DNA from: Megaleporinus macrocephalus | Lineage: Eukaryota > Chordata > Actinopteri > Characiformes > Anostomidae | DNA: 64,000 nucleotides | NCBI GenBank assembly: GCA_021613375.1 | Contig: CM038702.1 | Span: forward strand, 20,997,349 to 21,061,348 | Direction: 5' to 3' | In this document: positions 1-10,400 of the stretch, in pieces | Numbering within the stretch: the first letter of the stretch is position 1 | Layout of the letters: the number at the start of each line of letters is the position of its first letter | Position numbers and translations under genes: made by a program | Notes under the pieces: model-generated | Told to the model about the DNA's origin: nothing | Seen by the model: only the letters and a program-made list of their open reading frames with translations | Databases searched by the model: none

Positions 1-222
1 GGGCTTTCTTTGGTTATGAAGGTGGTGGTGGTGTTTAGGGTCCAGGTGAGCCTCTTTGCTAGGTGAACGCCAAGGAACTCGATGCTTGCAACAATCTCCA
101 CAGGGGAGTTGTTGATAATGAGCAGAGAATGGTCATTCTGTGCTCTTCTGAAATAAACAACCATCTTTTTCGTCTTGTCCACATTCGGATAGAAGCTGTT
201 GACTTTGCACCAGACAGGTAGC
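1..222 (-). pseudogene. LINE (non-LTR) reverse transcriptase fragment
   Basis: Read on the minus strand, this edge segment stays open for about 60 codons and shows the block that follows the catalytic part of LINE reverse transcriptases: a DKTKKMVVYF-like stretch (around 150-185) and FLGVHL (60-77), followed by LTW. In LINE families this block lies just after the palm domain and reads roughly as NxxKTKE..VDFR then F.FLGV.... The window edge cuts off the downstream part, and the frame cannot be followed upstream of about 222. No complete domain is present, so it is best read as a 5'-truncated or decayed copy. The clade (Rex1, L2/CR1 or other) cannot be decided from this fragment. Confidence 0.75.
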
Positions 223-1377
223 TTTTGTCTGCTCAGCAAAACATTTAATTTTATAAATGTTCAAACAGTATTAATACAGTAAGTAGTGCTTTTACATATA
301 TCAGTGTGCTTTTTCTTTGTGGTAACCCAGTGTTATTTGCAGTTATCATTTAATACTTGCTTTGACTGCTCAGTACTTCATTAAGCTAAATCAAGATTGC
401 TGCTGAAGGAACTGAATAAATTCATACAATGTCTGGGGCATGCAGGAGAAATCTGGAATTGAACTTTATTCCTCAAACTGGAGCTCAACATGTGATCTAC
501 TTCTTTCTAAATAGAATATTAATACTGCTTTGTATGGTATGTATGCTTATTTACATCAGTTCTAATGATACCTGGTGTCCTAATGTTTTTTATACATGTA
601 TCGCTAGGATAAAAGCTTTTAAACAGTCAGCTTAAGTGCCAAGAACGTTTGCACAGTAGTGTATGTTCAGCAAGTCTCCCTAAAAAGCTCTGTGATGCTT
701 TTTGAGCCGAACACACAGAGACCCGTGTCTGTAACAGCAAGCATCCGTTTATTTCAGTTAACACAGCATCTTTATCGTGAGGTCGTGGCTTGTGGTTACT
801 AGAACAGACAGTCGTTGCCTAGGCAACAAAGGAAGTTAACACTATTTATTCGTTTAGAAAAAGTAGAATGAGTAGATGAGTGTTCACCAAGAGTTTCCCT
901 TTTTAGGTGCTATGCATCTTAGCAGTCCCACAACTTGCTTTAGCTTGACATAGCTGTGAACGTGTTCAAGAAAACAGCCTCAACCATCCCGGCAAGGTTA
1001 ACGGTGGTCCAAACATAAACACAGCATTAACAGCGTATGATTATACTATTACGTACATATGAAAGTTCTGCTCATCACAGGTTCCAAAGTTAATTTAACC
1101 TTACCCAGTACTTTGGTCATATTTACAATATGCTCTGAATAGTTTTCCACTATGTCATAATCTACTTTTCCATCATCATGCCCTTCCATTTATAAACTTA
1201 ATCAATATTACTGCTCTTGCAAGGATCTAGGGTATTGTTTTAAGCTTAGTTTAAAGCCAAAAATTATGTAAAGGCAAGTTATTTACAATATATATACAAT
1301 GGTTTACAATAAAATATATTAACTTATATCTGTTTTATATCTTTTGTAAAAATATATTATAAGAATAATATTGCACT
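223..1377. other. AT-rich non-coding DNA, no gene seen
   Basis: No coding pattern or recognised repeat was found. The open frame at 429-635 has no domain or homology I recognise and is probably chance. A short palindrome resembling an X-box is listed separately. Confidence 0.5.
814..827. promoter_or_regulatory. X-box-like palindrome (possible RFX site)
   Basis: GTTGCCTAGGCAAC is a perfect 14-bp palindrome. It fits the paired GTTGCC / GGCAAC half sites bound by RFX transcription factors with two bases between halves. There is no adjacent gene, so any function is inferred from the motif alone. Confidence 0.3.
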
Positions 1378-1378
1378 T

Positions 1379-1386
1379 TATTATTA

Positions 1387-1430
<44 letters not shown>
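1379..1430. repeat. (ATT)n microsatellite
   Basis: Nearly uninterrupted ATT trinucleotide run of about 50 bp in an AT-rich context. Confidence 0.95.
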
Positions 1431-1434
<4 letters not shown>

Positions 1435-1554
1435 CTAGATGTTTTGCACACAATTTGAATATTTTTATCTAATGAATAATTGTGTTGAAAAAAATACTCA
1501 CAGTGTTACACAAATGTTTTAGAGTAACAGTAAGATCCACCATATTCCACTGTA

Positions 1555-1800
1555 TCCCATGACCTTCCCTTCCATTCCATTCATTTACTTCCATTCCATT
1601 TCTTATGCTTACCCCCTCCTTTCCATTTCATTCTATTCTTTTTCTTTCCTCTTCATTCCTTTTCTTCCCTTCCATCTTTTAATCTTCCCATCCAATTTAT
1701 CCCTTTCCCTTTCCTCATTTCAATTCTATTATTGACCTTTCACTTTCCTTCCACTTCATTCAGTTGTACTCTTTTCCCTTCGTTGCCCATTCTTTACTTT
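1555..1800. repeat. Degenerate polypyrimidine tract with CCATT/TTCCA units
   Basis: About 250 bp almost free of G on the plus strand, with many irregular copies of TTCCATTCC-like pentamers and runs of CTTTCC. It looks like a decayed simple-sequence tract. Confidence 0.65.
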
Positions 1801-1970
1801 TTCTATCATAATTTCACCCACTTACAGAAACCAGTAAAACGTCCAGGACCAGGGCTGTTGCTGTACATTAAATGGACTGTCCTTTAATGTGTGAGAATAA
1901 AGATGTACCCCCCCTGCTGTTGTCAAGAGCACTATATTTCCACACTGCTCATGGATTACCTTTGGTCCTG

Positions 1971-1974
<4 letters not shown>

Positions 1975-2011
<37 letters not shown>
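1975..2011. repeat. (TC)n microsatellite
   Basis: An uninterrupted TC dinucleotide run. The minus-strand reading 'RERERE' in this region is an artefact of the repeat. Confidence 0.95.
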
Positions 2012-2013
<2 letters not shown>

Positions 2014-3127
2014 ACGCCCTTTGCTAAATGGCGTGCAAGAGTTCTGCAAAAGCACTGTGGTTAAAGTTAACATTTGTCAGGAATGGAATGACGTTCCACT
2101 CAAGGGGGTGGGAAAGAAGAGGAGCCTCCAGATGGCAGGAGCCCAGCGAACCAGAGAGGGGAAACTGTTCAATTAAAGCAAAACTACAGCTGTATTCCCC
2201 CACCTCATAGATTTAAGCAAACTGGCTCAACAGCACCACAGTATACACGTGTGCACAGAAACACATGCACACAGCAGCCCACTTAAATGCATATACATAT
2301 TGAATGCATGTGAGTATATGGTTGGCCTATATATGTGGAAGGAGTGCATTAGTCTACATTCAACTCCATGAACTCCATGATTTCATTCTCTGCAAATTGC
2401 ATTAACCCTCCCTTTGTGTTCTGCAAATGGAGTCTTGAGAATTGACACCTCTGTACAGATGGAAGATGTTTTTTTCTGACTTTTAGTTCATTATTCTCTA
2501 AATGCTGTCATTACGCTCATTTTTTAATTAAAAGGAAATTATCTAACGAAGTCAAAAATGAATGAACTACCATCAGAATATATTTTTGACTTTGGTTACC
2601 TTTTATTGTTCCACTGATTTTTGTTTAATAAATTCGCTCTTAGTTTGATATCACAGTCTGAGACTGCGCTTCCCTTGGTACCCTGATGCACCCATTGTTG
2701 TAGAATAGGGGCAAGCTGGACTCATCGGACTATATGACCTATTTTCATTACTCCAGAGTCAAATCTTTATGCTCTCTAAAAAAGTTTTATTTAACCTCTC
2801 TAACTGTTGGTTTTCTTATGGCCGCACAGCTGTAAACATTTTAATAACTCCAGTAATTATTCAATCAAATCTAAATTTATCGCTTATATAAAGCCAAACA
2901 GTGACCAGGCAGTATATTTCTTAAAGAGTCTGCAGTCAAAATTGAAAGTCAAAAAAATTTCATTTTGAAAACTGGGGATCTCTTAAAGGAGGTATTGGCC
3001 AGATAAGTGTGGGGTGCAAACTAAAAAGTACTATTGAGAGCTACTATGTAATGTAATGGACAAGCTGCTACATAAATTATAATACAGTGTCACAGATTAA
3101 GGCGGGAAAGTAAATTGGAAACACTCC
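2012..3127. other. Single-copy-looking AT-rich DNA
   Basis: No splice-framed coding segment, RNA gene or recognised repeat seen. It ends at the short direct repeat that flanks the expanded SINE. Confidence 0.5.
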
Positions 3128-3140
3128 CAAATTCTAGGTT
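3128..3140. repeat. Left target-site-duplication candidate of the expanded SINE
   Basis: CAAATTCTAGGTT here matches CAAGTACTAGGTT at 8437-8449 at 11 of 13 positions. It sits directly before the first 20-bp unit, and its partner sits directly after the SINE's 3' end, as expected for a decayed target-site duplication made by LINE-type retrotransposition. Confidence 0.6.
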
Positions 3141-6100
3141 GGCGGTGGTATAGTGGTTAGTATGGTGGTGTAGTGGTTAATATGGTGGTGTAGTGGTTAG
3201 TATGGTGGTGTAGTGGTTAGTAAGGTGGTGTAGTGGTTAGTATGGTGGTGTAGTGGTTAGAAAGGTGGTGTAGTGGTTAGTATGGTGGTGTAGTGGTTAG
3301 TATGGTGGTGTAGTGGTTAGTAAGCTGGTGTAGTGGTTAGCACGGTGGTGTAGTGGTTAGTAAGGTGGTGTAGTGGTTAGTATGGTGGTGTAGTGGTTAA
3401 TATGGTGGTATAGTGATTAGTATGGTGGTGTAGAGGTTAGTATGGTGGTATAGTGGTTAGTATGGTGGTGTAGTGGTTAATATGGTGGTGTAGTGGTTAG
3501 TATGGTGGTGTAGTGGTTAGTACAGTGGTGTAGTGGTTAGTAAGGTGGTGTAGTGGTTAGTATGGTGGTGTAGTGGTTAATATGGTGGTGTAGTGGTTAG
3601 TATGGTTGTGTAGTGGTTAGTACAGTGGTGTAGTGGTTAGTATGGTGGTGTAGTGGTTAATATGGTGGTGTAGTGGTTAGTATGGTGGTGTAGTGGTTAG
3701 TATGGTGGTGTAGTGGTTAGTACGGTGGTGTAGTGGTTAGTATGGTGGTGTAGTGGTTAGTATGGTGGTGTAGTGGTTAGTACAGTGGTGTAGTGGTTAG
3801 TATGGTGGTGTAGTGGTTAATATGGTGGTGTAGTGGTTAGTATGGTGGTGTAGTGGTTAGTATGGTAGTGTAGTGGTTAGTATGGTGGTGTAGTGGTTAG
3901 TACAGTGGTGTAGTGGTTAGTAAGGTGGTGTAGTGGTTAGTACGGTGGTGTAGTGGTTAGTATGGTGGTGTAGTGGTTAGTACGGTGGTGTAGTGGTTAG
4001 TACGGTGGTGTAGTGGTTAGTATGGTGGTGTAGTGGTTAATATGGTGGTGTAGTGGTTAGTACGGTGGTGTAGTGGTTAGTACAGTGGTGTAGTGGTTAG
4101 TATGGTGGTGTAGTGGTTAATATGGTGGTGTAGTGGTTAGTATGGTGGTGTAGTGGTTAGTACGGTGGTGTAGTGGTTAGTACGGTGGTGTAGTGGTTAG
4201 TATGGTGGTGTAGTAGTTAGTAAGGTGGTGTAGTGTTAGTAAGGTGGTGTAGTGGTAAGTATGGTGGTGTAGTGGTTAGTATGGTGGTGTAGTGGTTAGT
4301 AAGGTGGTGTAGTGGTTAGTATGGTGGTTTAGTGGTAAGTATGGTGGTGTAGTGGTTAGTACAGTGGTGTAGTGTTAGTAAGGTGGTGTAGTGGTAAGTA
4401 TGGTGGTGTAGTGGTTAGTATGGTGGTGTAGTGGTTAGTAAGGTGGTGTAGTGGTTAGCACGGTGGTGTAGTGGTTAGTATGGTGGTGTAGTGGTTAATA
4501 TGGTGGTATAGTGGTTAGTATGGTGGTGTAGAGGTTAGTATGGTGGTATAGTGGTTAGTATGGTGGTGTAGTGGTTAATATGGTGGTGTAGTGGTTAGTA
4601 TGGTGGTGTAGTGGTTAGTACAGTGGTGTAGTGGTTAGTAAGGTGGTGTAGTGGTTAGTATGGTGGTGTAGTGGTTAATATGGTGGTGTAGTGGTTAGTA
4701 TGGTTGTGTAGTGGTTAGTACAGTGGTGTAGTGGTTAGTATGGTGGTGTAGTGGTTAATATGGTGGTGTAGTGGTTAGTATGGTGGTGTAGTGGTTAGTA
4801 TGGTGGTGTAGTGGTTAGTACGGTGGTGTAGTGGTTAGTATGGTGGTGTAGTGGTTAGTACAGTGGTGTAGTGGTTAGTATGGTGGTGTAGTGGTTAATA
4901 TGGTGGTGTAGTGGTTAGTATGGTGGTGTAGTGGTTAGTATGGTAGTGTAGTGGTTAGTATGGTGGTGTAGTGGTTAGTACAGTGGTGTAGTGGTTAGTA
5001 TGGTGGTGTAGTGGTTAATATGGTGGTGTAGTGGTTAGTATGGTGGTGTAGTGGTTAGTACGGTGGTGTAGTGGTTAGTACGGTGGTGTAGTGGTTAGTA
5101 TGGTGGTGTAGTAGTTAGTAAGGTGGTGTAGTGTTAGTAAGGTGGTGTAGTGGTAAGTATGGTGGTGTAGTGGTTAGTATGGTGGTGTAGTGGTTAGTAA
5201 GGTGGTGTAGTGGTTAGTATGGTGGTTTAGTGGTAAGTATGGTGGTGTAGTGGTTAGTACAGTGGTGTAGTGTTAGTAAGGTGGTGTAGTGGTAAGTATG
5301 GTGGTGTAGTGGTTAGTATGGTGGTGTAGTGGTTAGTAAGGTGGTGTAGTGGTTAGCACGGTGGTGTAGTGGTTAGTAAGGTGGTGTAGTGGTTAGTATG
5401 GTGGTGTAGTGGTTAGTAAGGTGGTGTAGTAGTTAGTATGGTGGTGTAGTGGTTAGTAAGGTGGTGTAGTGGTTAGTATGGTGGTATAGTGGTTAGTATG
5501 GTGGTGTAGTGGTTAGTATGGTGGTGTAGTGGTTAGTAAGGTGGTGTAGTGGTTAGTATAGTGGTGTAGTGGTTAGTACGGTGGTGTAGTGGTTAGTATG
5601 GTGGTATAGTGGTTAGTACGGTGGTGTAGTGGTTAGTATGGTGGTGTAGTGGTTAGTATGGTGGTGTAGTGGTTAGTAAGGTGGTGTAGTGGTTAGTATA
5701 GTGGTGTAGTGGTTAGTACGGTGGTGTAGTGGTTAGTATGGTGATGTAGTGTTTAGTACGGTGGTGTAGTGATTAGTACGGTGGTGTAGTGGTTAGTACG
5801 GTGGTGTAGTGGTTAGTACATTGGTGTAGTGGTAAGTATGGTGGTATAGTGGTAAGTATGGTGGTGTAGTGGTTAGTATGGTGGTGTAGTGGTTAGTACA
5901 GTGGTGTAGTGGTAAGTATGGTGGTGTAGTGGTTAGTATGGTGGTGTAGTGGTTAATATGGTGGTGTAGTGGTTAGTATGGTGGTGTAGTGGTTAGTACA
6001 GTGGTGTAGTGGTTAGTATGGTGGTGTAGTGGTTAATATGGTGGTGTAGTGGTTAGTATGGTGGTGTAGTGGTTAGTATGGTGGTGTAGTGGTTAGTATG

Positions 6101-8095
6101 GTGGTGTAGTAGTTAGTATGGTGGTGTAGTGTTAGTAAGGTGGTGTAGTGGTAAGTATGGTGGTGTAGTGGTTAGCACGGTGGTGTAGTGGTTAGTAAGG
6201 TGGTGTAGTGGTTAGTACGGTGGTGTAGTGGTTAGTAAGGTGGTGTAGTAGTTAGTATGGTGGTGTAGTGGTTAGTAAGGTGGTGTAGTGGTTAGTATGG
6301 TGGTATAGTGGTTAGTATGGTGGTGTAGTGGTTAGTATGGTGGTGTAGTGGTTAGTATGGTGGTGTAGTGGTTAGTATAGTGGTGTAGTGGTTAGTACGG
6401 TGGTGTAGTGGTTAGTATGGTGATGTAGTGGTTAGTACGGTGGTGTAGTGATTAGTACGGTGGTGTAGTGGTTAGTACGGTGGTGTAGTGGTTAGTACAT
6501 TGGTGTAGTGGTAAGTATGGTGGTATAGTGGTAAGTATGGTGGTGTAGTGGTTAGTACGGTGGTGTAGTGGTAAGTATGGTGGTGTAGTGGTTAGTACGG
6601 TGGTGTAGTGGTTAGTACGGTGGTGTGGTGGTTAGTATGGTGGTGTGGTGGTTAGTACGGTGGTGTAGTGGTTAGTACGGTGGTGTAGTGGTTAGTACGG
6701 TGGTGTGGTGGTTAGTATGGTGGTGTAGTGGTTAGTACGGTGGTGTAGTGGTTAGTACGGTGGTGTGGTGGTAAGTAAGGTGGTGTGGTGGTTAGTATGG
6801 TGGTGTAGTGGTTAGTATGGTGGTATGGTGGTTAGTACGGTGGTGTAGTGGTTAGTATGGTGGTGTAGTGGTTAGTAAGGTGGTGTAGTGGTTAGTATGG
6901 TGGTGTAGTGGTTAGTACGGTGGTGTGGTGGTTAGTAAGGTGGTGTGGTGGTTAGTATGGTGGTGTAGTGGTTAGTATGGTGGTGTAGTGGTTAGTAAGG
7001 TGGTGTAGTGGTTAGTAAGGTGGTGTAGTGGTTAGTATGGTAGTGTAGTGGTTAGTAAGGTGGTGTAGTGGTTAGTATGGTGGTATGGTGGTTAGTACGG
7101 TGGTGTAGTGGTTAGTAAGGTGGTGTAGTGGTTAGTATGGTGGTGTAGTGGTTAGTATGGTGGTGTAGTGGTTAGTAAGGTGGTGTGGTGGTTAGTATGG
7201 TGGTGTAGTGGTTAGTATGGTGGTGTAGTGGTTAGTACGGTGGTGTAGTGGTTAGTAAGGTGGTGTAGTGGTTAGTAAGGTGGTGTAGTGGTTAGTATGG
7301 TGGTGTAGTGGTTAGTAAGGTGGTGTAGTGGTTAGTAAGGTGGTGTAGTGGTTAGTACGGTGGTGTAGTGGTTAGTAAGGTGGTGTAGTGGTTAGTACGG
7401 TGGTGTAGTGGTTAGTAAGGTGGTGTAGTGGTTAGTACGGTGGTGTAGTGGTTAGTACGGTGGTGTAGTGGTTAGTAAGGTGGTGTAGTGGTTAGTACGG
7501 TGGTGTAGTGGTTAGTATGGTGGTGTAGTGTTTAGTACGGTGGTGTAGTGGTTAGTATGGTGGTGTAGTGGTTAGTAAGGTGGTGTAGTGGTTAGTATGG
7601 TGGTGTAGTGGTTAGTAAGGTGGTGTAGTGGTTAGTACGGTGGTGTAGTGGTTAGTATGGTGGTGTAGTGGTTAGTATGGTGGTGTAGTGGTTAGTATGG
7701 TGGTGTAGTGGTTAGTAAGGTGGTGTAGTGGTTAGTATGGTGGTGTAGTGGTTAGTAAGGTGGTGTAGTGGTTAGTAAGGTGGTGTAGTGGTTAGTACGG
7801 TGGTGTAGTGGTTAGTACGGTGGTGTAGTGGTTAGTATGGTGGTGTAGTGTTTAGTATGGTGGTGTAGTGGTTAGTATGGTGGTGTAGTGGTTAGTATGG
7901 TGGTGTAGTGGTTAGTACGGTGGTGTAGTGGTTAGTACGGTGGTGTAGTGGTTAGTATGGTGGTGTAGTGGTTAGTATGGTGGTGTAGTGGTTAGTAAGG
8001 TGGTGTAGTGGTTAGTAAGGTGGTGTAGTGGTTAGTATGGTGGTGTAGTGGTTAGTAAGGTGGTGTAGTGGTTAGTAAGGTGGTGTAGTGGTTAG
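3141..8095 (+). repeat. Giant 20-bp minisatellite derived from a SINE 5' head (about 248 units)
   Basis: A head-to-tail array with consensus GGTGGTGTAGTGGTTAGTAT. The array phase gives 248 units, of which five are 19 bp, having lost one G (near 4234, 4375, 5133, 5272 and 6130). The last unit is the 5' end of the SINE body that follows at once, so the units match the head of a tRNA-derived DANA-like SINE. TGGTGTAGTGG in each unit fits the polymerase III A-box consensus TRGYNNARNGG. Variants (tata for tgta, ttaa for ttag, cag for tgg, gtgtggtgg between about 6600 and 7200) recur in blocks, which shows higher-order duplication. The plus strand is nearly free of C, and stops occur in every frame, so it is non-coding. 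Confidence 0.95.
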
Positions 8096-8436
8096 CACTA
8101 TTGCCTCACAGCAAGACGATCTGGGTTGGATTCCTGGTCTGGGTCGTTCTGTGTGGAGTGTGTATGCTCTCCCTGTGCTTGAGTGGGTTTCCTTCAGGTA
8201 CTCCAGTTTCCTCCCACAGTCCAAGCACATGCATGACAGGTTGATTGGTCACTCTAAATTGCCTATAGGTGTGAGTGTGTGCACAAGTGTATGTTGTTCC
8301 AAGCCCAGGTATGTGGCGAGGGTTGTGTCAAGAAGGGCATCTGACGTAACACACTTTCACAAATCTTGCATGCGAGTTGACTTGCTGTGGTGAGCCCTGT
8401 AGAAGGGAAAAAGTCGAAAAAAAGGTGTGTGTGTGC
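8080..8436 (+). mobile_element. DANA-like tRNA-derived SINE, body and 3' tail
   Basis: The A box TGGTGTAGTGG (8081-8091) and B box GGTTGGATTCC (8124-8134, one change from GGTTCGANNCC) are spaced as in tRNA-derived SINEs. Then come the fish SINE core: a GTGTGGAGTGTGTATGCTCTC-type block split near 8150-8175, the TCCTCCCACAGTCCAAGCAC block (8210-8229), a TAAATTGCC block, and AGAAGGGCATCTGACGTAAC (8331-8350) with an AAGTCGAAAA end. This order of blocks is that of zebrafish DANA as I recall it. The 3' end is a short GT-rich tail. The open frame at 8088-8393 is incidental. The 5' end is continuous with the 20-bp array. Confidence 0.85.
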
Positions 8437-8449
8437 CAAGTACTAGGTT
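8437..8449. repeat. Right target-site-duplication candidate of the expanded SINE
   Basis: CAAGTACTAGGTT, the partner of 3128-3140, lies directly after the SINE tail. Confidence 0.6.
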
Positions 8450-10180
8450 AATTATTTAACTGAAACATAAAAACATTCTGAAATAAATGGTAAGATTCAG
8501 GAAAGCTATCATACTATTAGTACTTTTTACCCAAAATACTGTGGAGTTTGTACATCTGCCCAGATAATACACAGAAAAGACTGGACATGTAGGTGTACAT
8601 TAGTTACACTGCATTGGAACCATGTAACCCAAAATTATTTAATATTTTTTTAATAAAACAATATCTATTTAATTAAACAAAAGGAGCATAATAAAAGATT
8701 GCTTGGATATGCCTAGTGCTGAAGTCAGTTAATGGTTTTTAGAAAGCGTACATTTGTTCTTGCCTTCATTTAGAAAAAGTCTGGAATAGCATCTTTATTA
8801 GTATGCTTTATAATACATAGAGTCTTTTTTTGTTGTTGTCATAGTCAATCTAGTATTCATCAGGTAATAAATCTACTAAAGGTACAGTACAAGATTTCAA
8901 TACACTGTGAATATTTCCTGATGGCTTGCTAGCTGTCTACAGTGGAAGAAAAACTATGGTGCTGCTACACAGCCCTGACTTTGTAAATAAGTGGCTGGGT
9001 CATCAGGTCTCTAGTCTATCAATGAAATGGCATTAGTGCTCATGCACAGGACAAGGGGAGGGGGAGCTACGAGCTACGTGCATGGTCAAGAAGGAGAGAT
9101 GGCCGAGAAACAGTCATAAAGGAGTTATCAGTTAAGATCAGTTAAGTTATCAGATAAGACAAAGGGTGGAGAGCCATGTTCACATTAGTGAGACCTAAAC
9201 TGGATTTGTATTCACCAGCTTTTTGTTCAAATGTTTTTGTTTTGCTTTAAATAGCGATGGAGTTACATTTTGGAGCCAGAGAACATAAAGAGCCAAAAAT
9301 ATTGAGATTGCTATGGCGATGCAGATCCATACATTTCAGGGGGTGGGGCTTCTGAAGGAACACTAAAGGGAGGGATGTATTTGTTTGGCTGTTGAGTTCA
9401 ACACTTGTTCTACAGACTCAGAATAAGGTCTGAAGTTGACTTCCCAACTCCCTTACATGGAATGAGGTTTGTGCATATCATCTGTGCTGTTCTTCCTGGC
9501 TCATCGCCCATCTTTTAACCACACTGCACCCAAAGCGAAAGCCCTTTTATAGCTCGCCTTGCAGTGAAGCGGAGCTAAAGCTCTGTGTAAATCTACTGGG
9601 CCACTGGACCTATTAAGGATTCAGAGTTTTAACAGCCATTTACTCAGAGGAGTTTTTGATCTCTGATCTTTTTGATGAACCCTGCTCTCTTTCTCTCCTG
9701 TATGGCCTAATGCACCATCATAGCCCGCTCGTTCTGGAGCGCCTGCTGAGCTCAAGGCCTCTTCATTATTCAAAGGCAAAGAGACCTGCGGGCATCCGGG
9801 CCAGTCTAGCGAGTCGTCCAGCGGTGAACAGAAGCAGGTCTCTTCCTGCGGGAAAGCACCACTAAGCCTGGACGGGGGCAAAATTTCTCAGTAATTATTA
9901 AAAAAAAATATCACGTCAAAGATGCACGGACGCCCGCTCTGCTGGCCCCCTGCCGCATCACTCATGTGCAGCTTGTGGCCAGTGCTGCCTGTTCCGTGAA
10001 ATAAAAATATAGCGTGCAGAGAACCTAGAAATGAATGTGTGCAGACTAAATTGTGATACATTCTAATACGCTGGGCAGCATCCATACTTTTTTTAAGCAG
10101 TCCCTAAACATTACTGCAGTGAAAGAACTAAACGCAGCAGCAGGGTTGGAGGAGTTGGGATCAACACACCAATTGATGAT
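8450..10180. other. Non-coding stretch, no gene recognised
   Basis: Mostly AT-rich. The part at about 9450-9870 is richer in GC and has overlapping open frames on both strands (9621-9881 minus, 9656-9865 plus). Neither has a recognisable domain or splice context. It could be conserved non-coding sequence, but only a cross-species comparison would show that. Confidence 0.45.
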
Positions 10181-10194
10181 GCTACTAAAAAAAA

Positions 10195-10400
10195 CAACAA
10201 CCCAGCAACCATTGCATGTTGTGTTTTGGATGCTGGTATGCTTTTCAACCAGTATGGCCATAAAAGATGACCAGCTAAATCAGTACCAATCCTTGACCAG
10301 CATAAACCAGTTTAGACCTTAAAAAATGAATGCTGATCTAATACATGCTGGACTAGAGTAAATGCTGGTCTGGGCTGTTTGTGTCAGCAGGGAAACGCTA
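10195..10400. mobile_element. Probable MITE rich in ACCAGC / GCTGGT motifs
   Basis: Repeated ACCAGC, ATGCTGGT and AACCAGT motifs occur in both orientations over about 200 bp (for example 10210-10320 and 10335-10375). This is typical of small non-autonomous fish DNA transposons with ACCAGCAT-type ends. Exact termini and target duplications are not resolved. Confidence 0.45.

Noticed and set aside
3141..8095. CRISPR array or tRNA gene cluster
   Set aside because: Units are contiguous with no spacers, and each contains only an A-box-like word, not a full tRNA fold. The context is a vertebrate SINE.
8088..8393. Open reading frame of 101 codons
   Set aside because: It lies within the SINE body, and the SINE at 48842 gives a similar chance frame in the same sequence blocks.
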